Assembly (NCBI GenBank): GCA_024742305.1
Contig: JANSYQ010000006.1
Span: forward strand, 129,240 to 177,296
Length of the DNA stretch: 48,057 bases
From: a bacterium
GTDB taxonomy: Bacteria; Bacteroidota; Bacteroidia; Flavobacteriales_D; Crocinitomicaceae
Direction of reading: 5' to 3'
The notes under the pieces are model-generated. The model was not told the DNA's origin. It was given only the letters and a program-made list of their open reading frames with translations, and did not search any database. Positions 14,793 to 23,246 of the stretch are shown one piece after another (position 1 is the first letter of the stretch; every line of letters begins with the position of its first letter). The translations under genes and the position numbers were made by a program.

Positions 14793-17042
14793 TTACATTT
14801 TACAAATTCTGTGCATCTTACTTTCTCCGCGTATCTCTAAAAGATAAATCCCGGAAGGAAGGTCTTGCATGTAAAACTCTGTTTCTTCAATTTGTTTTAC
14901 GATTTGACCTTGCATGTTTCGCAAGATGGCACCTGTATATGTAACAGCTGGTTCAATGGTCACCTTATTTTTTGTTGGATTTGGATAAATTTTTGAAATT
15001 TCCCTGATTTCAGGCTTTTCTGCAACGCCCAAAGTAACGTTCATATCGGTAGAAAAGATTGGGCGAATCATCACGGAACCCGATTCTGTAGCTTGCTCCC
15101 AAGTTGCTCCTCCATCAATACTGAAAAAGGTATGATCGCTGTTATCAATATTTCTATCTAACCCTATATTGAGGCGTTCTGCTTCAAATTGTCGCCACCC
15201 CACATAGAAAGTACCGTTTACAGGAACTCTTACTGTGTCTTCAAAAAAGTAGTAGGAGAACATGTTGTATCCATAGTTGTACGATGGTGTTCTTGGAAAG
15301 AAAACATTGTCTTCATAGATTACATTTCCGGGTTGACCATTATTATCATCCCAAACTGTTAACAAGAAGAGATTGTTGGATACATCATTTACGGACGGTA
15401 CGAAATGCATCGCCAGTCCAAGAATGGAGTCTGCTTCATAAGGTGTGTACTGAATGGCCAATCGTGACTGAATTCCTGTTGTACCGTAGGCTGCTTCGGC
15501 GCTTCCATCATCATAACTGTAATAATTTCGGAACGACTGTGTGAATTGGGTTGTGTCATTCTGCGCGAAATTGGGCGCTCCACCTGTGGCCGTTGAGATT
15601 ACTTCAAAATCTTGCGAAATCCCCGGTTTGGATTGGTCGAAGGTATAACACGTTTGAATGTTGTGTTCTGAATATGGTATGTCCAACGCAAAGTAATTGT
15701 CGTTTACGTTTGCACAAAGAATATCACTGACTAAGGTGCATGGTGCGTTTTCGAGCAACCCACCGTAGTAAACCTCTAGGGTTCCATCGTTTGCGCTGAT
15801 ATCTGTTGGAAAGCTGTTCGCCATGGTAATGGGCACATTGGCGGACATAACGTTGTTTGGTGTTGCTAGATTCTTGTAATGATCCCATGGAACAGATGTA
15901 TAATCTTGCAGAAGCGTGTTCAGTGGATATGAAAAAGCTATATCTCGGAGTAATGAATCTGCTGAGCCACCGAATCCTGGGACAGAACGTAAGTTTACGT
16001 AATCAATGTGAAAGTGATCGAGACTTCCTGACAACCCACCGTAATTCACGAATCGGAACTGAAAGGCATCTGTGAAGTAATCCAAATCATCTATTAAAAT
16101 ATGCCCTGCGCGGAAAGTATCTACAGCTACGCCGTTTATCGCCCAAACATTTCTCCATTGGTCCAATGCCGACGCATAAAATTGCAAAACTAGAGAGTCT
16201 CCGGGTTCTGGTGGGTCTGCGAGTCCTTGTGCTTGGTACATAAAACTGAAGTACATTGAGTCTGCAACAGTTACAGTACTCATATCGATGGGTTTAGAAG
16301 TGAGATAGTCAGCGTAGTTGGTTAACGTGGAGTTAATCGCATACGGATATCCTGTTTCATCAAGACCGTCAAATGTAGCCACACCAATTGACCACGGATT
16401 CAGTGCCATGGTGTTATTGAGATAGACATAGCTATCTTCCCAAATAGCATTGGGATCATTGACGGGCATAAAAAACTGTCGTGCTGAATCTTGCGTTAAT
16501 TCGGGCCCTATAATGTAAACCGTATCAGGATTTGGATCGGTGCCTCCTGCTTGCAATATGGTATCATAAATATAATAAGGAGGATAAGCAGAAACCGTAT
16601 TGTACGACGTTGGGTAATTTGTTTGATCTCCCAATTGCACATCTACGGGGGTGAAATTGGTATTCGTAGCCACGCCCGTTTGCTCGTTATAGGTAATTCT
16701 GAATGTTTGCTGCTGCGTTCCAACGAAGTTATTTGGCAGGGGTTGAGAGGAAAGATCTAGCAAGCGGTATTCCAAGACGGACGTTACTCCGGGAGCATTA
16801 TAATCTTCAATGTACTTTTGAAACTTGTCGGAACTGAAGTCATCAAAAACGGGTAGATCGATGGTATCGGAAATGTAAATAAATGTACTATCGAAAGTGT
16901 GGGATGATTTTGCGAGAGCCGTTTGTTGTTTTGACTTCGCTAGTAATACAGGGTTTCCTGTAAGTGGTCCGACGTCTTCTCCCGGTTGTGCAAATGATAG
17001 TGTTGCCAAAATTAAGCAACAAATAATTACGATATACTTCAT
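14793..17042 (-). CDS. Secreted protein with type IX secretion C-terminal sorting domain
   Basis: A 749-residue exported protein with signal peptide MKYIVIICCLILATLSFAQ and a long beta-rich, Asp/Asn/Tyr/Thr-rich body without an enzymatic motif that I can recognise. The C-terminal 70 residues hold a type A Por sorting domain: KIYPNPTKNKVTIEP, then ILRNMQGQIVKQIEE, then LPSGIYLLEIRG. By family knowledge such proteins cross the outer membrane by the T9SS and are released or anchored. It lies between the PASTA gene and rluD with almost no spacing, so it is expressed with housekeeping genes. The function of the body is unknown. Confidence 0.9.
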   Translation of the reverse strand: MKYIVIICCLILATLSFAQPGEDVGPLTGNPVLLAKSKQQTALAKSSHTFDSTFIYISDTIDLPVFDDFSSDKFQKYIEDYNAPGVTSVLEYRLLDLSSQPLPNNFVGTQQQTFRITYNEQTGVATNTNFTPVDVQLGDQTNYPTSYNTVSAYPPYYIYDTILQAGGTDPNPDTVYIIGPELTQDSARQFFMPVNDPNAIWEDSYVYLNNTMALNPWSIGVATFDGLDETGYPYAINSTLTNYADYLTSKPIDMSTVTVADSMYFSFMYQAQGLADPPEPGDSLVLQFYASALDQWRNVWAINGVAVDTFRAGHILIDDLDYFTDAFQFRFVNYGGLSGSLDHFHIDYVNLRSVPGFGGSADSLLRDIAFSYPLNTLLQDYTSVPWDHYKNLATPNNVMSANVPITMANSFPTDISANDGTLEVYYGGLLENAPCTLVSDILCANVNDNYFALDIPYSEHNIQTCYTFDQSKPGISQDFEVISTATGGAPNFAQNDTTQFTQSFRNYYSYDDGSAEAAYGTTGIQSRLAIQYTPYEADSILGLAMHFVPSVNDVSNNLFLLTVWDDNNGQPGNVIYEDNVFFPRTPSYNYGYNMFSYYFFEDTVRVPVNGTFYVGWRQFEAERLNIGLDRNIDNSDHTFFSIDGGATWEQATESGSVMIRPIFSTDMNVTLGVAEKPEIREISKIYPNPTKNKVTIEPAVTYTGAILRNMQGQIVKQIEETEFYMQDLPSGIYLLEIRGESKMHRICKM

Positions 17043-17055
17043 AAGTTATGTAAGG

Positions 17056-17868
17056 TTATTCTGGGATCTCTTCCCCTGGAACACGTGCCATGATGACAAT
17101 CGACCCGCCGGACTCAACCGTGGCACCTTCTGTCCATTCGGGAGATTGTGTAAACACAATTGCCGATGTTGAATCTTCGGGTGTTTCGCATCCTTGACAT
17201 ACGCCCAGTAGAAACTCCATATTGATCATGCGCTCTACCTCCTTTTGTGCCTGAACGATGCTCATGCCGGAAAGGTTTGGCAAATCCTGAAGAATCCCAA
17301 CCTCATTACGTCCAACAATCAATTTTATTTTGGAACCGATAGGAATTTTTTGTCCACCCTCTATTTTTTTTCCTTTGTACCACTGTTCCAAAACGGCTCC
17401 ATCTGCCTCCTTTGTAGGTTTGTATTCCAATGTGTAACGAAATTCACGGTTTCTGAGAACTCCTTCTGCAAATCGTTGTGACTTGTCCACAAGATTGGGC
17501 ATCTCTACCAACATGGTTCTTTTTGAGACACGTAATCGGATGCGTCGACCTTCTTTCACTTTAACGCCTGTAATAGCTGTCGCTTTTGGGTCTTGAGCTA
17601 AAATTGTACCGGCTACAACGTCGGGTTTGTAAATGGAATCAAGCACTTCGTACTCCAACCCGGTGCCGTTTAACATCGACTTTGCATTATTCGAATTTTT
17701 ACCGACCATATTTGGTACCGCAACTTCCTCACCATGATTCGTAGTGCTTTTCAGCCATGCCTGTAATCCGAAGTATAGACCAAGATAAACGATGATCAAA
17801 ACCGCAAAGTTGATTCCGAAGGCTTTGCTCCAAATGAAGTTTCCGAGTTTCTTGAAAAATTCTTTCAT
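17056..17868 (-). CDS. Membrane-anchored PASTA-domain protein
   Basis: A 270-residue protein with one N-terminal membrane helix (about residues 16-36) and three PASTA repeats outside: VAVPNMVGKNSNNAKSML, VEMPNLVDKSQRFAEGVL and QDLPNLSGMSIVQAQKEV mark their starts. PASTA domains bind peptidoglycan or muropeptides in Ser/Thr kinases and PBPs, but here neither a kinase nor a transpeptidase domain is attached. Such stand-alone forms occur next to rluD in Bacteroidota. The gene lies 20 nt downstream of the LOG gene and 13 nt before the T9SS cargo gene. Confidence 0.9.
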   Translation of the reverse strand: MKEFFKKLGNFIWSKAFGINFAVLIIVYLGLYFGLQAWLKSTTNHGEEVAVPNMVGKNSNNAKSMLNGTGLEYEVLDSIYKPDVVAGTILAQDPKATAITGVKVKEGRRIRLRVSKRTMLVEMPNLVDKSQRFAEGVLRNREFRYTLEYKPTKEADGAVLEQWYKGKKIEGGQKIPIGSKIKLIVGRNEVGILQDLPNLSGMSIVQAQKEVERMINMEFLLGVCQGCETPEDSTSAIVFTQSPEWTEGATVESGGSIVIMARVPGEEIPE

Positions 17869-17888
17869 GGCTGGTACTGAATAATCCT

Positions 17889-18569
17889 TTAGAAGTTAGG
17901 CGACATTTCGTGTGACTTGTAGAAATCGTCAATATAACGATATGCTTCCTCTGCAGTATCGACAATGCCAAACAAGTCCAAATCTTTGGGTGAAATATTT
18001 GATTCGGCATCCAACATAGATGCTTTGATCCAGTCGAAAAGTCCTTGCCAATATTCTTTCCCAATCAGAACTACCGGACGGTTGTTGATTTTCTTGGTTT
18101 GAATAAGTGTAAGCGCTTCGAACAGTTCATCAAGCGTTCCAAATCCTCCGGGAAGCACGACAAATCCTTGTGCATATTTCACAAACATCACCTTTCTCAC
18201 GAAGAAGTAATCAAACTCCAATACATGTTCTGGGTCGATGTACGGATTGTGACTTTGCTCGAATGGAAGATCGATGTTCAATCCAACGGATTTTCCTCCA
18301 CCCTCCTGAGCTCCTTTGTTCCCCGCTTCCATAATTCCCGGTCCTCCGCCAGTAATTACACCATATCCACCTTTGGCCAAAAGTGCAGATACTTCTACAG
18401 CCATTTGGTAGTATTTATTGTCGGGCTTAGTGCGGGCAGAACCAAAAACTGAAATGCACGGACCAATTTTCGCCATGCGCTCGTAACCATCCACAAATTC
18501 TGCAATGATTTTAAAGATTGCCCAACTGTCGTTGGTTTTGATGTCGTTCCAGTCCTTGATATTCGTCAT
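17889..18569 (-). CDS. LOG family protein (TIGR00730-type Rossmann-fold phosphoribohydrolase)
   Basis: LOG proteins cleave nucleoside 5'-monophosphates of cytokinin type to base and ribose 5-phosphate; some bacterial members are AMP nucleosidases. The 226-residue protein carries SVFGSART near residue 40, GGGPGIMEAGNKGA near 74-87 and the family signature PGGFGTLDELFE near 141-152. The bacterial physiological substrate is unclear. It is the first gene of the operon, driven by the promoter at 18627-18654. Confidence 0.92.
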   Translation of the reverse strand: MTNIKDWNDIKTNDSWAIFKIIAEFVDGYERMAKIGPCISVFGSARTKPDNKYYQMAVEVSALLAKGGYGVITGGGPGIMEAGNKGAQEGGGKSVGLNIDLPFEQSHNPYIDPEHVLEFDYFFVRKVMFVKYAQGFVVLPGGFGTLDELFEALTLIQTKKINNRPVVLIGKEYWQGLFDWIKASMLDAESNISPKDLDLFGIVDTAEEAYRYIDDFYKSHEMSPNF

Positions 18570-18626
18570 TAATGTGTTTTTAGTGTCGCACTAGCGCCTT
18601 GATAGGCGGGGTAATTCGTAAACGAA

Positions 18627-18654
18627 CAAAAATAGCATATTTCCATGGATACAA
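18627..18654 (-). promoter_or_regulatory. Promoter of the LOG/PASTA/T9SS-cargo/rluD operon
   Basis: The minus strand has TTG (18652-18654), a 17-nt spacer and TATTTTTG (18627-18634). The predicted leader of about 50 nt contains a short inverted repeat (GCCTATCAAGGC, about 18596-18607). Confidence 0.65.
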
Positions 18655-18705
18655 ATCGCCGTTTTAAAAATACGTGTTCCGCTGCAGTAAGTTCTTGATT
18701 TAACG

Positions 18706-18713
18706 TAATTTTG
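18706..18713 (+). promoter_or_regulatory. Candidate -7 box overlapping the start of the DUF2279 gene
   Basis: TAATTTTG matches the -7 consensus and ends only 3 nt before the ATG at 18717, so the transcript would be leaderless. No good TTG lies 17-23 nt upstream, so confidence is limited. Confidence 0.4.
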
Positions 18714-18716
18714 GAT

Positions 18717-19649
18717 ATGCTCAAATTTGTAGCGATCATACTTATCAGCTTGCTTTCTACCCTGGGTATTGCTCAGGACAGTGCAACAGCAACACCCGAT
18801 AATGACTATAGTTTTTTCGAACATGCTACCTCTCCCAATAAGGGGCGTATTATAGGGGTAAGTTCATCCGTAGGAAGTGTTTGGGCAGGTTCCATGATTG
18901 CCCTGCAAACGGTTTGGTATGCAGATGGGTCGAATGGCTCCTTTCAGTTTTTTGATGATTCTCGCAATTGGTTGCAAATGGACAAAGTCGGACACGTTTA
19001 TACTGCCTATCAATTGAATCGACTAACGGGAGAATTGTATCAATGGTCGGGAATGAAAAAGGAAACCGCTACTTGGTTAGGATTTGGTATTTCAATGGGA
19101 TACCAAACAACCTTGGAAGTTTTGGATGGTTTTTCAGGCACTTGGGGTTGGTCTTGGGCCGACTTCGGCTCTAACGTGTTGGGATCATCTATTTACACGG
19201 CGCAAGAGCTTGTTTGGAAGGAGCAGCGAATTCTACCCAAATTTTCGTACAGCCCAACGCCGTTTGCCGCAGTACGACCACAGGTTTTGGGAAGTTCATT
19301 CTCTGAATCACTATTAAAGGACTACAATGGACAAACCTACTGGTTTAGTGTTAGTCCAGCGCGTTTTCTAAAGAATAGTAAAATTCCGAAGTGGGCGTGT
19401 TTATCCTTTGGGTACAGCGTACATGAAAAGCTGGTTGGGTCAGAATCGACCTACTTTGATGCATCCACGGGAACTACCTACAACGAACAACGTGAATTTT
19501 TGTTCTCGTTGGATATCGATTTCAGTCAGTTGCCAATCAAACGACCATGGCTGAAAACCTTGGTGAAGCAGTTCAATTATTTGAAAATCCCTTTCCCGGC
19601 ACTTATCATGAGGAACGGTACCCTCGTTGCTAGTCCGTTTTACTTCTGA
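18717..19649 (+). CDS. DUF2279 family exported protein
   Basis: A 310-residue protein with a signal peptide (MLKFVAIILISLLSTLGIAQ) that I recognise as DUF2279, a Bacteroidota family of unknown function. Characteristic parts are the aromatic segment WLQMDKVGHVYTAYQLNR (with His) near residue 85, ATWLGFGISMGYQTTLEVLDGFS and WGWSWADFGSN. Alternating hydrophobic stretches could be outer-membrane strands. The ATG at 18717 is preferred over a TTG two codons upstream because it begins the signal peptide directly. Its 3' end overlaps the convergent YceI-fusion gene by 10 nt. Confidence 0.8.
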   Translation: MLKFVAIILISLLSTLGIAQDSATATPDNDYSFFEHATSPNKGRIIGVSSSVGSVWAGSMIALQTVWYADGSNGSFQFFDDSRNWLQMDKVGHVYTAYQLNRLTGELYQWSGMKKETATWLGFGISMGYQTTLEVLDGFSGTWGWSWADFGSNVLGSSIYTAQELVWKEQRILPKFSYSPTPFAAVRPQVLGSSFSESLLKDYNGQTYWFSVSPARFLKNSKIPKWACLSFGYSVHEKLVGSESTYFDASTGTTYNEQREFLFSLDIDFSQLPIKRPWLKTLVKQFNYLKIPFPALIMRNGTLVASPFYF

Positions 19650-21175
19650 AGTTCTGCTTGGTAATTGAAGTCGACAACATTTCCTTCGTTTGCATTCGGT
19701 GTCATTCCAAATTCCGTTCGATCTAGAGAACCTGAACCAATCAAAACGATGCGATCTTCTAACTTAATACGCTGTATTTTTACGGTTACCGGTTTTGATT
19801 TCCCAAGCATAGTGAAACTTCCTTCTACCTCGTACAATCCGTCGCCTTTCTCAACAAAACCGGTTCCTTTAAAGGTCATTTTTGGATAGCGATCGGTGTG
19901 GAAGTAATCTTCTCCTCTCAAGCTTTTATCGCGCATGCTATTGAAGGTGGTAAAGTCTTTCATATCCAAGACCACATTCACGCTTGCTTTCGTTAAATCC
20001 TCGGTAATATTGAAAGTACCGGAAACCTTTTTAAACTGTCCTTTGGTGCGAGATCCTTCTTTCCCTAACTCGAACTGGACCACTGATTCTTCCGCCTGAA
20101 TGTTGTACTTTCCGGACAATTCGTTTAATGGCAGCACCTCAGGTCCTTTGACCTCTTCTCCATTTTCATCTTTGCCATCTGTTTGAATGGTGATTATTTC
20201 TTTTTTCTCTGATTCCTCTTCCTCGTTCACTAATAATGATGGTACAACCAAACCAAAAGCAAACAAAGGTGCAAGAAGAGAGACTCCTTGGTATGTCTTT
20301 CCTTTTATCGCATTTACCAAGCCAGCTCCGATAATCATCGCTACGAAGGCATCGAATCCTCCCAATTGCTCATAGGTTCCCCCGGCACTCGTAATTCCAA
20401 AAACAGTTGCGAAGATGATTCCGTATGCAATGACAACCAGCAAGGCGCTGCGCTTTCCTGACCACAATTTGTTCAACAACACCAATGAAAACGCGCCAAT
20501 GAGCAATCCTCCAACAACATCGGCACTTAATAATGACGGGTTCACTTCTTCACCAATGAGGAGCAGCGGAATGGATGCCAAAGCAACAACGGAAACTCCA
20601 GTGCTTGCGCTTCTCTTGTTGTCAAAAAATGAATTGATTAAGAATGCCGTACCTACTAATAGTGGTCCGTAAATTGGACTACCTAGCGAGGCTATTAAAA
20701 AACCTATACCGGCGAGCAAGGGATATACAGCCACCGACCATGAACCTGGCGTTAAAGCCGGAATCCACTTGGATAGAAAGTCCAATTTCAGGCGGATAAG
20801 AAATGGTACCAAAGCCCCCATCAAAATACCTGCTACAACGAATTTTGTTTCAGCCACCGTGGATCCTTCATTAAAAACCATCTCACCTTTCCCGGCAAAG
20901 AAAAATGCAGCCAGTACTAAAATGGTACTCGATACCGCTCCAATTACAGCCTTTTTCGGCACGAACTGAGCAATGAGATAACCAACCACCAATACTCCTG
21001 TTAGGACATGCAATGCCATTGCGCCATCACTATTGAAATGTGTAGCCGCCCACTGGATAAGGGTCACAGTAAATAGTGTATTGAAAATACCCATCAACCT
21101 TTTTTCTTTCTTCCAAAGCAACAGGATACTTGCCAAGCCCAAAACCAATAATGTAGTCAACAATAACGCATTCAT
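19640..21175 (-). CDS. Polytopic membrane protein fused to a YceI-like domain
   Basis: A 511-residue product. The N-terminal 310 residues form about ten hydrophobic helices (for example LLLTTLLVLGLASILLL, GVLVVGYLIAQFV and VALASIPLLLIG) without a family I can name. A charged linker (EEEESEKKE) leads to a complete YceI domain at about 335-511, with GKYNIQAEESVV, FNSMRDKSLRGEDYF, YFHTDRYPKMTF and SLDRTEFGM. YceI proteins are lipocalin-like barrels that bind polyisoprenoids or similar lipids in the periplasm. The ATG at 21175 is used; an upstream TTG would add six residues. The predicted promoter has a palindrome in its spacer. Confidence 0.85.
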   Translation of the reverse strand: MNALLLTTLLVLGLASILLLWKKEKRLMGIFNTLFTVTLIQWAATHFNSDGAMALHVLTGVLVVGYLIAQFVPKKAVIGAVSSTILVLAAFFFAGKGEMVFNEGSTVAETKFVVAGILMGALVPFLIRLKLDFLSKWIPALTPGSWSVAVYPLLAGIGFLIASLGSPIYGPLLVGTAFLINSFFDNKRSASTGVSVVALASIPLLLIGEEVNPSLLSADVVGGLLIGAFSLVLLNKLWSGKRSALLVVIAYGIIFATVFGITSAGGTYEQLGGFDAFVAMIIGAGLVNAIKGKTYQGVSLLAPLFAFGLVVPSLLVNEEEESEKKEIITIQTDGKDENGEEVKGPEVLPLNELSGKYNIQAEESVVQFELGKEGSRTKGQFKKVSGTFNITEDLTKASVNVVLDMKDFTTFNSMRDKSLRGEDYFHTDRYPKMTFKGTGFVEKGDGLYEVEGSFTMLGKSKPVTVKIQRIKLEDRIVLIGSGSLDRTEFGMTPNANEGNVVDFNYQAELQK

Positions 21176-21190
21176 ACTTTCAATTTTTTC

Positions 21191-21223
21191 CAAATATAAT
21201 TAATTTATTTACCATGGTAACAA
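21191..21223 (-). promoter_or_regulatory. Promoter of the YceI-fusion gene with palindromic operator candidate
   Basis: On the minus strand TTG (21221-21223), a 22-nt spacer and TATATTTG (21191-21198) form a full Bacteroidota promoter. The spacer contains the perfect 12-bp palindrome TTACCATGGTAA (21209-21220), well placed for a dimeric repressor. The leader to the ATG at 21175 would be about 10 nt. Confidence 0.65.
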
Positions 21224-21437
21224 TTATCATTGAAAAGTTTTACTTGATGGTGTGAATGGGAGATGCGAACTTGGTTAAGAAACGCCTTTTTATTGAAAAG
21301 CTATTGTTCCTTTGAACCGCGACACTTCTACATTTCGACAACCTCAATGCATCGCAGGCTCAGTGCGATTGGGACTAGGGGTGCGAAGAAGAGGTAATGT
21401 AAGTTGTGTGGTGTACCAAAAAAACTATCAAGTTGAT

Positions 21438-22184
21438 TTAGAGCAGCTGTGCGTTCTTGAGGGGCAATTCGAGCGCCTTATGGACATAAGGAAGTTTCGC
21501 CGCTTGCTCGATTTTCATGAGATGCTCAATTCGGTGACAATCACTCCCTATGAAGTCGACCATTTTTTCATCCACTAAAAGTTCTGCCTGCTTTTTGATA
21601 GCTGGACCATAATGACCGGTGAGTGAATTGATGTTCATTTGGATGTTTACTCCACGATCACGCAACTCTCTTGCTTTATCTACCGAGCCCAAGTAATAAG
21701 TATACCTTTCAAAATGTGCTAAGATGGGTTGGTATTTTTGCGTCACCATTTCGAAAACCATGGCTTCAGTTTGCCCCGGCGGCTCGTGGAAGGAAAACTC
21801 AAATAGTAGAAATCGATCGCCAAATGTAAGGAGCTCTTCCTTGTTTTGTAGTGATTTGATAAAGGCGTCATCGAAATAATATTCGGCAGCCGCTTCAATC
21901 TGAATTTTCAGCCCTAGTTTTTTTGCCGTTTCCTGCACTTCCTTGAGCCCGCGTAAAATGATTTCCGGCGTATTTTTGAAGTAGTCGCTCATGATGTGTG
22001 GTGTGGTCACGACTTTCTTATAACCAAGCGACTCAAACTTTGCCAGCATTGCGATGGTTTGATCCATATTTTGCGATCCATCATCAATTCCGGGAATTAA
22101 ATGAGAATGCATGTCCGCCTTTAGAACGCCCCAATCTGCCGGTGGCAAAAGCGTTTCTTTCTTACGAAATAGGCGGTTCCACAT
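21438..22184 (-). CDS. CpsB/CapC-type PHP tyrosine-protein phosphatase
   Basis: Manganese-dependent phosphatases of this group dephosphorylate the tyrosine kinases that control capsule and exopolysaccharide length. The 248-residue protein has the PHP metal motif ADMHSHLIPGIDDGS near residues 23-37, TPH near 61, EAAAEYYFDD, HFERY near 157 and GSDCHR near 214. It lies 2 nt after rfbB and is the last gene of the nucleotide-sugar operon. No partner tyrosine kinase (Wzc-like) is in the window. The 260 nt before the next gene hold only the YceI promoter and no gene that I can support. Confidence 0.9.
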   Translation of the reverse strand: MWNRLFRKKETLLPPADWGVLKADMHSHLIPGIDDGSQNMDQTIAMLAKFESLGYKKVVTTPHIMSDYFKNTPEIILRGLKEVQETAKKLGLKIQIEAAAEYYFDDAFIKSLQNKEELLTFGDRFLLFEFSFHEPPGQTEAMVFEMVTQKYQPILAHFERYTYYLGSVDKARELRDRGVNIQMNINSLTGHYGPAIKKQAELLVDEKMVDFIGSDCHRIEHLMKIEQAAKLPYVHKALELPLKNAQLL

Positions 22185-22186
22185 AA

Positions 22187-23245
22187 TTATCGGTCTGAAT
22201 ACATTTTGTCGTAGTAATCTTGGTAGTCACCGCTGGTTACTTGATCTACCCAGTCCTCGTTGGCAAGATACCAATCTACCGTTTTTTCCAAGCCTTCTTC
22301 AAAAGTGATGGATGGTGTCCAATTTAGTTCTTCTTCCAACTTGGATGCATCAATTGCATAGCGCAAATCGTGTCCTGCACGGTCCGTAACAAAAGTGATG
22401 AGTTTTTCATTAGTGCCCGGTTCGCGATTCAATTTAGCGTCCATCATTTTACAAAGGAATCGCACTAAGTCGATGTTGGTCCATTCGTTTAATCCTCCTA
22501 CGTTGTAAGATTCTCCTAAACGTCCTTCGTGAAAAACGGTGTCAATTGCACTGGCATGATCCACTACCCAGAGCCAGTCGCGAATATTTTCTCCTTTTCC
22601 GTAGACTGGAAGTGGCTTGTTGTGAACGATGTTATGAATCATCAACGGAATCAACTTCTCGGGGAATTGATGGCTTCCGTAATTGTTGGAACAATTGGAT
22701 ATCTTGATCGGCATTCCATACGTATGATGAAAGGCATTCACAAAATGGTCTGAAGATGCTTTCGAGGCCGAATACGGACTTCGCGGATCGTAGGCTGTTG
22801 TTTCTTCGAATAGTCCTTCTTCGCCAAGAGAACCGTACACTTCGTCGGTAGAAACATGATGAAAAACATGACCTTCTTCTTTCCCCCAGTGATCTCGAGC
22901 TGCCTGGAGTAGGTTAACTGTTCCTACCACATTGGTCACAACGAACTCAACTGGACCTTCAATGGATCTGTCTACATGTGACTCGGCTGCTAGGTGAATT
23001 ACATCAGAGATATCGTATTTCTCGAACGTATCTTTTACATCTAATGTGGAGCAGATATCTCCTTTTACGAAAACGTAATTTTCACGATCCTTTACATCTT
23101 CCAAGTTATTCAGGTTCCCGGCGTACGTCAACTTATCGAAGTTCACGATTAAGTAATCCGAATACTTATTTGTAAGTAAGCGAATTAGGTGTGAACCGAT
23201 AAATCCTGCACCGCCAGTGACCAATATTTTCTTTTTCCAATTCAT
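22187..23245 (-). CDS. rfbB: dTDP-glucose 4,6-dehydratase
   Basis: Second step of dTDP-L-rhamnose synthesis, converting dTDP-glucose to the 4-keto-6-deoxy sugar with bound NAD. The 352-residue SDR enzyme has TGGAGFIGSH at residues 10-19, HLAAESHVDRSI, the RmlB-specific STDEVYG with the catalytic Asp-Glu pair, and YSASKAS (Tyr/Lys). Its length and motifs match RfbB/RmlB rather than other epimerases. It is separated from the other rhamnose genes (rfbA, rfbC, rfbD), which lie 6.5 kb away on the opposite strand. Confidence 0.96.
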   Translation of the reverse strand: MNWKKKILVTGGAGFIGSHLIRLLTNKYSDYLIVNFDKLTYAGNLNNLEDVKDRENYVFVKGDICSTLDVKDTFEKYDISDVIHLAAESHVDRSIEGPVEFVVTNVVGTVNLLQAARDHWGKEEGHVFHHVSTDEVYGSLGEEGLFEETTAYDPRSPYSASKASSDHFVNAFHHTYGMPIKISNCSNNYGSHQFPEKLIPLMIHNIVHNKPLPVYGKGENIRDWLWVVDHASAIDTVFHEGRLGESYNVGGLNEWTNIDLVRFLCKMMDAKLNREPGTNEKLITFVTDRAGHDLRYAIDASKLEEELNWTPSITFEEGLEKTVDWYLANEDWVDQVTSGDYQDYYDKMYSDR

Positions 23246-23246
23246 T

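Noticed and set aside
21312-21578. Plus-strand frame antisense to the end of the CpsB-like gene
   Set aside because: Half of it is antisense to a clear gene and the rest is intergenic; no family or promoter.
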